Source: Rachicladosporium sp. CCFEE 5018
Taxonomy: Eukaryota; Ascomycota; Dothideomycetes; Cladosporiales; Cladosporiaceae
NCBI GenBank assembly: GCA_002077045.2
Contig: KZ111146.1
Coordinates: 1,464,017 to 1,528,016 of the forward strand
Reading direction: 5' to 3'
DNA length: 64,000 bases
Under the pieces are notes generated by a model. It did not search any database and had not been told where the DNA came from. It saw nothing but the letters and a program-made list of their open reading frames with translations. Below, in pieces: positions 63,583 to 64,000 of the stretch (positions are counted from its first letter, which is position 1; each line of letters starts with the position of its first letter). A program made the translations under genes and the position numbers.

Positions 63583-64000
63583 TTGACTGCTGCGAATCGT
63601 TGATGGAACGAAAAGACATCTGGTCTGCATGCCCAGAGAGCGCGCGACCAAGGCCAGACACGGGGATGATCGAAGGACTGGTTCACAGCGACATAGCATC
63701 ATCTCCTCCACTGGCCGGACAGCTTCGTTCACGACATCACGATGTTGCGTGACCCGATGTTCGCATGCATAACGAATTCCCAAATACTCGCCCACGTCAA
63801 GACCTGGATCTTGAAGGCGGCACTCTGCATGCATCTCTGGAGGTGATCCACTCTCAGTGCAATCGCGTGCAGAAAAGCGCTGGAACCACTTCCAACATGA
63901 AGCGGACCCAGTGCTGTCGCAATGTGATGTTCAGTCAGTGAATGCAGCTAAGAGGACCCGGCCAACCGAAGTGCAGCCTAGCATTGCTTACATGTCCACA
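63583..64000. other. Right-hand end of the window
   Basis: About 420 bp downstream of EFM5. A minus-strand frame overlaps the 3' end of EFM5 and looks like a shadow. No feature was recognised. Confidence 0.4.

Noticed and set aside
1..64000. tRNA, rRNA, transposon, CRISPR or viral sequences
   Set aside because: I saw no cloverleaf with a T-loop signature outside coding sequence, no long terminal or inverted repeats, no transposase or reverse-transcriptase motifs, and no regularly spaced short repeats.

Overview
This window looks like nuclear DNA of a filamentous ascomycete (Pezizomycotina). A Dothideomycete such as a Capnodiales/Mycosphaerellales species is my best guess, but that rests on remembered protein style, not on a search. 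The evidence is eukaryotic gene structure: single genes on both strands, GT-AG introns mostly 41-68 nt long with CTAAC/CTGAC branch sites, no operons, and fungal families such as Med16, Bsd2, Mdm35, Rrp6, Bna7, Mdm1 and an Hst3/4-type sirtuin. I found no virus, transposon, CRISPR array, tRNA or rRNA.

Layout. 0-10 kb: the 5' part of a secreted Ser/Thr-rich protein, a DHCR24-like FAD oxidoreductase, inositol-3-phosphate synthase, an Arg/Ser-rich protein, and a kynurenine formamidase whose frame is broken. 10-20 kb: a small membrane protein, an Mdm1-type sorting nexin, a polytopic membrane protein, and a secreted GH30 glycosidase. 20-35 kb: a broken family-X DNA polymerase, GINS subunit Psf1, a sirtuin, Mediator subunit 16, a small GPI-type protein, a tartrate/D-malate dehydrogenase, a Zn(II)2Cys6 regulator with a 14-nt exon, and a CsbD-like stress protein. 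35-50 kb: a coiled-coil protein, an aldo-keto reductase, a large repeat-bearing cell-surface protein built from three exons, and a probable mitochondrial protein. 50-64 kb: a nuclear protein with a prion-like tail, exosome nuclease Rrp6, Mdm35, a secreted RNase T2, a methylglutaconyl-CoA hydratase-like enzyme, an unknown small protein, Bsd2, and the eEF1A methyltransferase Efm5.

There is no biosynthetic cluster. Most genes are housekeeping genes in head-to-head or tail-to-tail pairs, with secreted or cell-wall genes between them (1-503, 18588-20244, 30945-31557, 41159-45121, 56405-57901). Several genes concern chromosomes and transcription (DNA polymerase X, Psf1, sirtuin, Med16, all within 20.3-30.2 kb), but nothing shows that they are co-regulated.

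The most notable observations are two conserved genes that read as broken: kynurenine formamidase by a frameshift ahead of its catalytic His, and DNA polymerase X by an in-frame TGA plus a probable frame change. Others are the 14-nt exon carrying the third zinc-cluster cysteine, a clearly two-peaked intron-length distribution, three GGCGC boxes spaced exactly 10 bp apart, and several genes visible only after splicing.
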